A stretch of DNA of 64,000 nucleotides, from the NCBI GenBank assembly GCA_949292175.1, contig CASEYJ010000004.1, positions 62,001 through 126,000 of the forward strand, read 5' to 3'. Below, piece by piece: positions 43,272-51,200 of this stretch. Each line of letters starts with the position of its first letter. The stretch's first letter is position 1. The DNA comes from an uncultured bacterium. GTDB lineage: Bacteria; Cyanobacteriota; Vampirovibrionia; Gastranaerophilales; Gastranaerophilaceae. Below the pieces are notes generated by a model. The model saw only the letters and a list, made by a program, of their open reading frames with translations. It was not told where the DNA came from and did not search any database. A program made the position numbers and the translations under genes.

Positions 43272-45434
43272 ATGAATAGTAATTTAGACAAAATTATGAA
43301 ACCGAAATCAATTGCTGTTATCGGTGCTTCAACTAAAGAACACACTATTGGTTCGGATATCATGAAAAGATTACAGGAATACAAATTCAACGGAAAAATT
43401 TATCCTGTAAACCCTAAAGGCGGAATCATTGAAGGTCTTCAAGCTTACACTTCTGTTGGTGAAATTCCAGGAGAAGTTGACTTGGCGATTATCGTTGTAA
43501 ACGCAAAATTTGTATTATCAACAATAGACCAATGCCACGAAAAGGGTATTAAAGGTTTATGTATCATCACTGCAGGCTTCAAAGAAACAGGAGCTGAAGG
43601 TGCTGAAGCTGAAAAACAATTATTGGCAAAAGTTAGAGAATACGGCATGAGATGTGTTGGTCCTAACTGCTTAGGCGTAGTTAACACACACCCTGACATC
43701 AGAATGGACGGATGTTTCGCTGAATCACTTCCTGAAAGAGGAAACATTGGTTTCGTATCTCAATCAGGCGCATTGGGCGGCGGTATTTTGAACATCTTGA
43801 AAGACCTAAACCTTGGTTTTGCACAATTCATTTCAATCGGTAACCAAGCTGATGTAAATGCTGAAACAGCACTTGAATATTGGGAAAATGATTCTGACGT
43901 TGAACAAATTCTACTTTACATGGAATCAATTCAAAACCCAGCTAACTTCAGAAAATTAGCTTCAAGAATCACAAAGAAAAAACCTATTCTTGCATTAAAA
44001 GCTGGACGTTCAGCTGCTGGTGCATCTGCAGCATCATCACACACTGGTTCATTGGCTGGTGCAGATAAAGCTGCTGCTGCATTACTTCACCAATCTGGTG
44101 TTATCAGAGAATTTTCTTTGAAAAACTTATTCTCAACAGCAAAAGTATTTGCTAACTGCCCTATTCCAAAAGGTGACAGAGTAGCAATCATCACAAACTC
44201 AGGTGGTCCTGGTATCATGGCAACTGACGCTGTATGTGAATACGGTATGCAAATGGCTAAAATTTCTGAAGAAACTAAAGCCAAATTGAGAAGCTTCTTG
44301 CCATCTGCAGCATCAGTTAAAAACCCTATCGACATGATTGCTTCAGCTCCAATTGAACACTACAAACAAACATTGGAAACAGTTATCGCTGATGAAAATG
44401 TTGATATGATTATCACAATTTATCTTCCATTCTTAGGTTTGAAAGATATCGATGTAGCTCAAGCTCTAATGGAAATTAAAGCTGCACATCCTGAAAAACC
44501 TGTTATCGGCGTATTCATGACTAAGAATGAATTCTTCTCTAAACTTTCAGATATGGATGTTAATATGCCATTCTTTATGTATGCAGAAGAAGCTGCTGAC
44601 GGTTTGAACAGATTAAATCAACAAAGATTATGGATGGAAAGACCTGAAGGTAAAAAACCATGCTATGACGTAGATAAAGCAAAAGTTGAAAGCATTATCA
44701 AGAAATCATTAGCAGAAGGTCGTGCTCAATTAACTACTTTGGAATCAATTGATGTACTTCAAGCATACGGTATCAGAGCTTGTAAGTATGGTTTGGCAAC
44801 TAATGAAGAAGAAGTTGTTGAACTTGGAAATTCAATTGGCTATCCGGTAGTTATGAAGATGACTTCAAAAACACCTTCACACAAAACAGATGTAGGTGGT
44901 GTTGTTGTTAACATCAAATCAGAAGAACAATTGAGAAAAGAATACAAAGGATTACTTGAAAGACTTGAAGCAAAAGGTTTGTTAGATGGTCTTGAAGGTG
45001 TAATCATCCAAGAAATGGTTAAGGGCAACCGTGAAATGGTTTGCGGTATTGCAACAGACCCTCAATACGGTCCTATGATGATGTTCGGTTTAGGTGGTGT
45101 ATTCGTAGAAGTTATGAAAGACGTAACATTCAGAATCGCTCCTCTAACAGACATTGATGCTATGGATATGATTAAATCAGTTAAAGCATACAAATTGTTA
45201 GAAGGTGCTAGAGGTACAAAACCTGCACAAATCGAACAAATTCAAGAAACATTATTGAGATTATCTCAACTTGTAAGCGACTTCAAATTTATCGATGAGT
45301 TAGACATTAACCCATTGTTAATCTCAGAAGCTACAGGTGAAGGTATCGCAGTTGACGGTCGTATCAAAGTAAGAATGGAAGAAGCTAAAGAAGCTTTAGG
45401 CTGTTCTTGCGGTGCAACTTGCTCTTGCTGCTAA
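43272..45434 (+). CDS. ADP-forming acetate--CoA ligase (acetyl-CoA synthetase), fused subunits
   Basis: This enzyme converts acetyl-CoA (or other acyl-CoA), ADP and phosphate to the acid, CoA and ATP, giving fermentative ATP. The 720 residues have a CoA-binding domain (SIAVIGASTKEHTIGSDI, about 13-130) and a succinyl-CoA synthetase-like domain with GNIGFVSQSGALGGGIL. The active-site histidine region SSHTGSLAGADKA lies near residue 255. A C-terminal ATP-grasp domain runs from about 490 to 705. Alpha and beta parts are fused, as in many anaerobes. The chain ends in an unusual GCSCGATCSCC. Codons favour GCT, GGT and GAA, suggesting high expression. A GGACG ribosome binding site precedes the ATG. 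Confidence 0.92.
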   Translation: MNSNLDKIMKPKSIAVIGASTKEHTIGSDIMKRLQEYKFNGKIYPVNPKGGIIEGLQAYTSVGEIPGEVDLAIIVVNAKFVLSTIDQCHEKGIKGLCIITAGFKETGAEGAEAEKQLLAKVREYGMRCVGPNCLGVVNTHPDIRMDGCFAESLPERGNIGFVSQSGALGGGILNILKDLNLGFAQFISIGNQADVNAETALEYWENDSDVEQILLYMESIQNPANFRKLASRITKKKPILALKAGRSAAGASAASSHTGSLAGADKAAAALLHQSGVIREFSLKNLFSTAKVFANCPIPKGDRVAIITNSGGPGIMATDAVCEYGMQMAKISEETKAKLRSFLPSAASVKNPIDMIASAPIEHYKQTLETVIADENVDMIITIYLPFLGLKDIDVAQALMEIKAAHPEKPVIGVFMTKNEFFSKLSDMDVNMPFFMYAEEAADGLNRLNQQRLWMERPEGKKPCYDVDKAKVESIIKKSLAEGRAQLTTLESIDVLQAYGIRACKYGLATNEEEVVELGNSIGYPVVMKMTSKTPSHKTDVGGVVVNIKSEEQLRKEYKGLLERLEAKGLLDGLEGVIIQEMVKGNREMVCGIATDPQYGPMMMFGLGGVFVEVMKDVTFRIAPLTDIDAMDMIKSVKAYKLLEGARGTKPAQIEQIQETLLRLSQLVSDFKFIDELDINPLLISEATGEGIAVDGRIKVRMEEAKEALGCSCGATCSCC

Positions 45435-45460
45435 TTTTCTTAATAATCATATAGATTAGA

Positions 45461-45492
45461 ACAAAAAGACCGTTGAATAACGGTCTTTTTGT
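45461..45492. terminator. Strong bidirectional terminator after the acetate--CoA ligase
   Basis: ACAAAAAGACCGTT and AACGGTCTTTTTGT form a perfect 14-base stem with a four-base loop and a T run. Confidence 0.9.
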
Positions 45493-45525
45493 GTTAGAAT
45501 AGTTTTTACACATAGGAGAACATTC

Positions 45526-45786
45526 GTGATAAAAATTTACCCCAGAATAGGCTCGGTAATTGGAGCAACAAAAGATCGTTTAGATGTCCGCAGATTAAAA
45601 AACAGCAACATTGAAGGTATAGATAAAACTTTTTATGAATGCCTCGTAAGAGAATCAGGTCCATCAACTAACAATCCGATAAAAATGTTAAAAAGCTGGC
45701 GAAAAGCATATCTGGCGAACTTACGAAAATTCAGGATGATACAAAACATTCATAAACTCGCAAATCCGAAAAAAAGATTTTTTTAA
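45526..45786 (+). CDS. Small basic hypothetical protein, GTG start
   Basis: The 86-residue protein starts at GTG 45526, seven bases after AGGAG. It is very basic (repeated RRLKNS, KSWRKAYLANLRKFRM, NPKKRFF) and has one cysteine near residue 38. No signal peptide is seen. High positive charge suggests nucleic acid or ribosome contact, but this is only inference. The gene is separated by a terminator from the upstream ligase and has a 110-base gap downstream. Confidence 0.55.
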   Translation: MIKIYPRIGSVIGATKDRLDVRRLKNSNIEGIDKTFYECLVRESGPSTNNPIKMLKSWRKAYLANLRKFRMIQNIHKLANPKKRFF

Positions 45787-45896
45787 TATTGCAGATAAAA
45801 CAACCCACCATTAATAATTGTAAATTTTTTTTAAAGATAATACAAAAAAAAATTTTTACGATTATTATAGTCATGTAAAAAAGATAGGGGTTTAAA

Positions 45897-46538
45897 ATGA
45901 AGGTTTCTGCAATTAATACTATTTCAAACGTAAATTTTCAAGGAGACAAATCAAAAAAGGCTAGTAGCGTAAAAAATGCGGCTGGAGCTGCTATGATAGC
46001 TATTGCAGCAGCAGTTCCTGCAGAAGAAGCTCAAGGTCAATATTACGTTCCAATTCCGCCTCCTGCTTATTACCAATACTACGTACCGGTACCGGTTATG
46101 AATGTTCCAAAATGCTTCATATTTGGGGATGCAAACAACGAAAATTATGAAAAGACAATGCCTGACGTATTTAGAGAAATTGACCGAGAAATAGAAGAAA
46201 ATGGACAAATATCGGTAAATGAAGTTGTAAGCTTGGAAGAATACAACCATAATTCCAACAATGCTTATCCGATGACCAGAGGTGAAAAAGTCCAGATTGC
46301 AAATCTTGTAAAAAACTTATCCAGAAAATATAACCAATCAAATTCAAATCCAAACACAATTAATTATAGTGAATACAAAAACATTATGAAGGATTATATG
46401 AGATCAAAAAATGCCGCAGATTTTATGAATTTGATACAAATATGGACAAATACATTCAATTATAATCCTTACTATCATCATCACCACTGTCAACCGGTAC
46501 CACCGCCACCACCACATCATCATCACAGACATTGGTAA
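45897..46538 (+). CDS. Hypothetical protein with FxG peptide and histidine-rich tail
   Basis: The 213 residues start MKVSAINTISNVNFQGDKSK, the FxG-type N-terminal peptide. An alanine-rich hydrophobic stretch (AAGAAMIAIAAAVPAEEA, about 28-45) and a Pro/Tyr segment (IPPPAYYQYYVPVPV) follow. The middle contains an acidic region and an EF-hand-like or helical part (YSEYKNIMKDYMRSKNAADFM). The end is histidine-rich: YYHHHHCQPVPPPPPHHHHRHW, an evident metal-binding candidate. No family is recognised. TAGGGG precedes the ATG, and a terminator follows. Confidence 0.6.
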   Translation: MKVSAINTISNVNFQGDKSKKASSVKNAAGAAMIAIAAAVPAEEAQGQYYVPIPPPAYYQYYVPVPVMNVPKCFIFGDANNENYEKTMPDVFREIDREIEENGQISVNEVVSLEEYNHNSNNAYPMTRGEKVQIANLVKNLSRKYNQSNSNPNTINYSEYKNIMKDYMRSKNAADFMNLIQIWTNTFNYNPYYHHHHCQPVPPPPPHHHHRHW

Positions 46539-46560
46539 CAGGATGATAAACAAGCATATA

Positions 46561-46595
46561 AACAAAAAACATACCTTAAAGGTATGTTTTTTGTT
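46561..46595. terminator. Terminator after the His-tail gene
   Basis: AACAAAAAACATACCTT and AAGGTATGTTTTTTGTT form a 17-base stem with a one-base centre and a T run. It is nearly symmetric, so it may work in both directions. Confidence 0.85.
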
Positions 46596-46705
46596 TGCAA
46601 TCATTTAAAACGCAGAACCAAAGATTATACTTTAAGGGAATGAATATAAGAAGAATATAACTTAAGCTGTTAAAACGTAGAATAGTAACAAAAAAGGAAG
46701 AAATT

Positions 46706-47041
46706 ATGAAAAAAAATATATTACTAGTAGCTTTAATAAGCATAGCACTCCCCGCCTTCGGGGTATGTCCGCTAACAGGATTCTGTGCCCCGCCATCATC
46801 TTCGCTATCGGGCCCAACCTTAAACGAAAAACATATACCTAATAACCTTAACCAAATACAAAAACCTGACGCCTTCTTGCCAAAATACAAGGAACCTTAC
46901 CACGATATGCTAATAAACACAGAGCAAACACAGCCAAACTCCACCCCAGGTTTAAACAATAACGAATCGTCATACAATTCAAGTTGCCAATTCGGCCTAT
47001 GTATGCCAAGTAGCGGGTCAATGGAGAAACCATCTTACTAA
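46706..47041 (+). CDS. Small secreted protein with two CxxxGxC motifs
   Basis: The 111-residue product has a signal peptide (MKKNILLVALISIALPAFG). The mature protein begins VCPLTGFCAPPSSS and ends with SSCQFGLCMPSSGS. It thus has two matching cysteine-pair motifs (C..xGxC.PSS) at its ends, joined by a polar Asn/Pro/Gln linker. The paired cysteines suggest disulfides or metal binding outside the cytoplasm. No family is recognised. GGAAG precedes the ATG. Its 3' end overlaps that of the convergent LptF/G gene by four bases, with no terminator between. Confidence 0.6.
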   Translation: MKKNILLVALISIALPAFGVCPLTGFCAPPSSSLSGPTLNEKHIPNNLNQIQKPDAFLPKYKEPYHDMLINTEQTQPNSTPGLNNNESSYNSSCQFGLCMPSSGSMEKPSY

Positions 47042-48174
47042 GATATTGTATATACCTTCTTGTAGTACAATATCGCACCAAAGGTGGCCAAAATAATGTT
47101 AGGCATCCAAGCTGCAAGCAACGGCATTAACGTTCCAGCTTCACCAAAGGAAATAGATAAAGCTCTTATCAGATAGTATGCAAAAATGATTAATATTGAG
47201 AACAAGAATCCTCTATTATAACGAACACGAGGAGGAGTAATTGCTAAAGGCACACCAACAAGAACAAGTGCAATTGTTGTAATCGGTAAAGCCAACTTAT
47301 CATACAATTCAATTACTACAACATTTCTTTGTTCTTCATCCAGTGTATGCAAATTTGTAGCTATGAATTTCAACAATGTAGTGAAATTCATTTCTTTTGC
47401 CATGTTTTTATTTAACTGTTTAGACAAGTCTAAACCAAACTTAACAGTAGAATCTTCAAACAAAGTAGTATTAAGGACTTTACCTTCTTGTCCTACGGTA
47501 TAGACAGCACCCTTTTGGAAATCCCAACCTGCCGGTGTTGTCTTACCTGTTTCTGCTTGAAGCACCTGAATTGTACCTTCTTTTGAAGTATCCAACACGG
47601 TAATATTATACAAAATTTTATCTTCACAATGTCCAACGTAAAATAAACGCTTTAAGACCCCATCACTTCCGATATCTTTAAACACAAAATTTTGTTTTCC
47701 GTCAGGAACATTTTTTTGACTGAGTGACCACAAAGCCAAATCCTTTGAATATTTTGAAGCCACAGGCACAATAGTTTCGTTAATAACGAAACTACATATA
47801 CACATAATGACAGAAAAAATAAATATTGGTTTTGCAATACGATTAATACCAATACCACAAGCCCTTAACACGGTAATCTCTGAAGCAAGGCTGAGTTTAT
47901 TTAAAGTCATAACAGTAGACAGCAAAACTCCCATAGGAATAGTCATAACAACTACCGATGGCAAATTCAATATAATCATTAATAAAGCAACTTTAAACGG
48001 GATCCCGAACAAAGAAATCTGTTTTATTAACGTAATAAAAGTATCAGATGCAAAAATAATAGAAGTAAAGACAAATACACCCATAATAAACATTTCGATA
48101 ATCTGTTTAAGGATGTATTTGTCTAATACAGAAATATTTTTAGCTTTCTCTACAATTTTCTTTACTTCAGCCAT
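47038..48174 (-). CDS. Lipopolysaccharide export permease LptF/LptG
   Basis: LptF/LptG are inner-membrane permeases that, with the ATPase LptB, pull lipopolysaccharide from the membrane towards the outer membrane. The 378 residues show the family fold. An N-terminal membrane part reads DKYILKQIIEMFIMGVFVFTSIIF, with IPMGVLLSTVMTLNKLSLASEITVLRACGI. A periplasmic beta domain spans about 140-260, and three C-terminal helices follow. Only one permease gene is present, as in cyanobacteria-like genomes that use a single LptF/G homologue; F versus G is not decidable. It indicates a didermic cell with LPS-type lipid. Confidence 0.85.
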   Translation of the reverse strand: MAEVKKIVEKAKNISVLDKYILKQIIEMFIMGVFVFTSIIFASDTFITLIKQISLFGIPFKVALLMIILNLPSVVVMTIPMGVLLSTVMTLNKLSLASEITVLRACGIGINRIAKPIFIFSVIMCICSFVINETIVPVASKYSKDLALWSLSQKNVPDGKQNFVFKDIGSDGVLKRLFYVGHCEDKILYNITVLDTSKEGTIQVLQAETGKTTPAGWDFQKGAVYTVGQEGKVLNTTLFEDSTVKFGLDLSKQLNKNMAKEMNFTTLLKFIATNLHTLDEEQRNVVVIELYDKLALPITTIALVLVGVPLAITPPRVRYNRGFLFSILIIFAYYLIRALSISFGEAGTLMPLLAAWMPNIILATFGAILYYKKVYTIS

Positions 48175-48201
48175 AAAAAAATTATATTCTAAAAATAAAG
48201 T

Positions 48202-48492
48202 TTAATCAATTATTTTAGAAGAATATGTACCGTCAAAATTTCTTGTAGAAACTACGGTATTACCATTATCATTTTTATTCATAGCTTTAGCAAGAGTTCC
48301 TGTAGAATCATAAACTTTGTAAGATGAAACATAATATTCTTTAGGATAAGAATTAAGAGCCGGAGAAAGTGTCATATCAATAGTTTTTCTCTTAGCACCT
48401 TGAACATCCAAAACTCTTCTTACACCTTGGCCAACTTTTTGTTCCAATACTAAGCTGCGCACAAGTTTTTGGGGTTTAAAATTAATTTTCAT
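48202..48492 (-). CDS. Hypothetical protein, 96 residues
   Basis: The frame is open to 48579, but the ATG at 48492 follows GAGAAGG and gives a sensible soluble protein MKINFKPQKLVRSLVLEQ.... It is basic at the N-terminus, polar and beta-like in the second half (NNDGNTVV-type repeats, FDGTYSSKIID). No family is recognised. It lies between the LptF/G and GNAT-like genes on the same strand, 28 bases upstream of lptF/G. It could be part of that transcript. Confidence 0.5.
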   Translation of the reverse strand: MKINFKPQKLVRSLVLEQKVGQGVRRVLDVQGAKRKTIDMTLSPALNSYPKEYYVSSYKVYDSTGTLAKAMNKNDNGNTVVSTRNFDGTYSSKIID

Positions 48493-48584
48493 AATAATCC
48501 TTCTCTCTATAATGGGTAAATCGTACGAGAAAACGGTACAACAAACAAAAATGTTTGTAAAGTGAAACTCACAAAACAAAATTT

Positions 48585-49349
48585 TTATATTTTATAATCA
48601 ATCCCTTGTCGTTCAAAAATACTATTGAAAAAATCTTTATTCTCAATAACAGTATCACGCTTAAGAATCATATCAAAGCCGAAAGAAAACGGATGCTGCT
48701 TGTCAGGTTTTTCATCTAACAAGGCTCGCTGAATATATTTTTTCAACAAAGCATTTGTATCCTTACACAATGCACGCTTAGCAGCAGCGTCATCTTTACT
48801 TAAAGTTACACTATCCAAAATTTGCTGAGCTGCTTCCTTTAAATCCTCAAACCCTAAACTTTTATCCGAAATAATATCACGCAAAGCTTTATCTCGGGTA
48901 TCAAAAGCTGTAATATCAGGTTCAAACTTATATTTAGAATGGAAATATACCGCAGTATCTTTTGAATAAATTTGTATATGCGGACTCTCATTCTTAAGCA
49001 TCTCCATAATACTTGCCAAGCGTAGAAGTTCTCCTATTCTAAAACGCTTTCTTTGATACTCTTTATCAACTTGAATATTAAACCCAAAAATTTTCTTATT
49101 ACCTTGAGCGTCAATAGATATAAGTTCATTCCCCAAAAGTTTACCTAATCTATTTTTGACCTCAATCATAAAATTCTTCTCTGTATTTGGATATTTTGCG
49201 ATATTAACAAAAACATCTCCAATTATATCTTTTGGCACAGAAAATGTTTCAAAAAGATGACGTCCTTCATTTAGGTCTGCGTCTTTCCATAATATTTGTG
49301 CAGACTTTCTAACAACATTATTATCTAAAAGAGGATTCGAGATTTTCAT
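48585..49349 (-). CDS. GNAT-like hypothetical protein
   Basis: The 254 residues contain a possible acetyltransferase core. FGFNIQVDKEYQRKRFRIGELLRLASIMEMLKN has the strand-loop-helix form of the acetyl-CoA binding segment, although the loop is not the canonical RxxGxA. IQIYSKDTAVYFHSKYKFEPDI resembles the C-terminal GNAT strand in which a Tyr/His follows. The remainder is helical and charged. The product has no signal peptide. It is divergent from the PEP carboxykinase gene. Enzymatic activity is unproven. Confidence 0.45.
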   Translation of the reverse strand: MKISNPLLDNNVVRKSAQILWKDADLNEGRHLFETFSVPKDIIGDVFVNIAKYPNTEKNFMIEVKNRLGKLLGNELISIDAQGNKKIFGFNIQVDKEYQRKRFRIGELLRLASIMEMLKNESPHIQIYSKDTAVYFHSKYKFEPDITAFDTRDKALRDIISDKSLGFEDLKEAAQQILDSVTLSKDDAAAKRALCKDTNALLKKYIQRALLDEKPDKQHPFSFGFDMILKRDTVIENKDFFNSIFERQGIDYKI

Positions 49350-49416
49350 ATAAAAATTAAATCCCCTAAAAGAAATATTTTGCTACCGACAATATGCTCT
49401 AAAAAAATTACAAGTA

Positions 49417-49445
49417 TTTACAGATTTGAAAAATTGTTATAAAAT
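49417..49445 (+). promoter_or_regulatory. Promoter of the PEP carboxykinase gene
   Basis: TTTACA (49417-49422) and TAAAAT (49440-49445) are 17 bases apart. This puts transcription start near 49452 and supports the ATG at 49486 rather than the upstream start at 49426, which lies inside the promoter. Confidence 0.6.
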
Positions 49446-49485
49446 AGCTTGGATAAAAGCAAGTGTTGGATTGCAAGGGGTGTAT

Positions 49486-51141
49486 ATGGCTACAAAAGAT
49501 TTTTATGATAATGGTTATAACTTGAAAAAATTCATGTCCCCACTAAGGGCAACAGTTACTGCACCATTTTTCGGAAACAATGTAAGAGAAGTACTTGATG
49601 TTTCGGAAGCTTACGAACTTGCGCTAAACTCCCCGGGAACAATTGAACTAACCGGCATGCCTGTATATCAACCTGAGAAAATAGGACTTCCAAAGGATGC
49701 AAACCAGTTGCTCTTCAATGATGGAGCCGTTGTAGGTCGTTGTATAGCAGCAAGAAAAATTGTAGGAGAACCTAATTGTAATGAGACTGAACTCTTGCCT
49801 ATCATCAGAGAAGCTGTCTATAACACTCGCTACAAAGCTATGTACAGAGCTGAAACAATAATTGGTCTAGACAAAGATTTTATGATGAAAGCTCACCTGC
49901 TCATTCCACAGGGCTTCGAAAACACTTTATATTCTTGGATGCTAAACTTCCAATCAATCACAAAAGAATACGCCAAAATGTACAGTCAATCAAAGGAAAT
50001 AGATGAACCGGATATATATATTTTCTCGGATCCGGACTGGTCACATCCTGATTTCCCTTACGGCTTAACCTTCTTTGATCCTCTTCACAATTGTGCTGCA
50101 ATATTAGGAATGCGCTATTTTGGAGAGCACAAAAAAGGAACACTCACTTTAGCTTGGGCAGCAGCAGCACGAAACGGTTATGTGTCTTGCCACGGCGGAA
50201 TGAAAAGTTATAAACTTGATAAAGATAAATCTTTCCAAATAGCAGTTTTCGGACTGTCGGGATCCGGCAAATCCACAATAACACATGCAAAACACGACAA
50301 CAAATATAAAATAACAATATTGCACGATGATGCATTCATAATTAAAACGAACGAAAAATACACCATTGCATTAGAACCGGCATATTTCGACAAAACAATA
50401 GACTACCCAATAGGTCATGAAGCAAACAAATACATTTTAACTCAGCAAAATGCAGGTGCCATATCACTTCCTAACGGGCTTGTATATTCAGTACCTGAAG
50501 ACATAAGGAACGGCAACGGTAGAGCCGTAAAATCAAAATTATGGGCAGAAAATAGAGTTGATAGAATTGACGAACCACTTAATGCAATATTTTGGTTAAT
50601 GAAAGACCCAACAATTCCACCTGTTCTTAAACTTAAAGGGGCAGAACTGAGTGCTGTTATGGGCGCAACACTTGCTACCAAAAGATCAACCGCTGAACGA
50701 TTAGAAAAAGGAACAGATCCCGATGCAATTGTTGTAGAACCTTATGCAAATCCTTTTAGAGTACATCCTCTTGCATTGGATTATGAAAGATTCAAACAAA
50801 TTTTTAACGATGGAGTGGATTGTTATATTCTAAATACTGGAGAATTTATGGGGAAAAAGATTTCTCCATCAGTTACTCTAAAAATAATAGAAAAAATAGT
50901 TGAATCTAATGCTGAATTTCATCCTTGGGAAAACTTTGACAATCTTGAAATCATGGATATCGAAGGATACGAAGCATCATTCAATAATAGAGAATATCGT
51001 GACAAGTTCGTTGCAAGAATTAATGACAGAATAGAATTCATTAAATCAAGAGAAAACATATTATCAAGCAGAGATAAACTTCCTCAAGAGGCCATTGATA
51101 CTCTTTTAAACCTGACAAAATTCTGCACTCAATATTCATAG
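49486..51141 (+). CDS. pckA: Phosphoenolpyruvate carboxykinase (ATP-type), divergent
   Basis: PEP carboxykinase interconverts oxaloacetate plus ATP with PEP, CO2 and ADP. The 551-residue protein carries the kinase loop GLSGSGKSTI (about 256-265), the metal-binding DDAFI-type segment after it, EPAYFDKTID, and RVHPLALDYERF. The overall pattern fits COG1866-type enzymes, although several blocks are diverged from the enterobacterial enzyme. I chose ATG 49486 after CAAGGGG, not the TTG at 49426. In fermentative gut bacteria it often runs in the carboxylating direction towards succinate or oxaloacetate, which is inference here. Confidence 0.85.
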   Translation: MATKDFYDNGYNLKKFMSPLRATVTAPFFGNNVREVLDVSEAYELALNSPGTIELTGMPVYQPEKIGLPKDANQLLFNDGAVVGRCIAARKIVGEPNCNETELLPIIREAVYNTRYKAMYRAETIIGLDKDFMMKAHLLIPQGFENTLYSWMLNFQSITKEYAKMYSQSKEIDEPDIYIFSDPDWSHPDFPYGLTFFDPLHNCAAILGMRYFGEHKKGTLTLAWAAAARNGYVSCHGGMKSYKLDKDKSFQIAVFGLSGSGKSTITHAKHDNKYKITILHDDAFIIKTNEKYTIALEPAYFDKTIDYPIGHEANKYILTQQNAGAISLPNGLVYSVPEDIRNGNGRAVKSKLWAENRVDRIDEPLNAIFWLMKDPTIPPVLKLKGAELSAVMGATLATKRSTAERLEKGTDPDAIVVEPYANPFRVHPLALDYERFKQIFNDGVDCYILNTGEFMGKKISPSVTLKIIEKIVESNAEFHPWENFDNLEIMDIEGYEASFNNREYRDKFVARINDRIEFIKSRENILSSRDKLPQEAIDTLLNLTKFCTQYS

Positions 51142-51144
51142 TAA

Positions 51145-51178
51145 AAAGCAGGTAGGAATTAGATTTCTACCTGCTTTC
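51145..51178. terminator. Hairpin after pckA
   Basis: AAAGCAGGTAG pairs with CTACCTGCTTT across a short AT-rich loop. The T run is brief (TTT), so termination strength is uncertain; it also faces the adhesin gene's end. Confidence 0.6.
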
Positions 51179-51200
51179 AAGTATTATTATAAATTACTGA

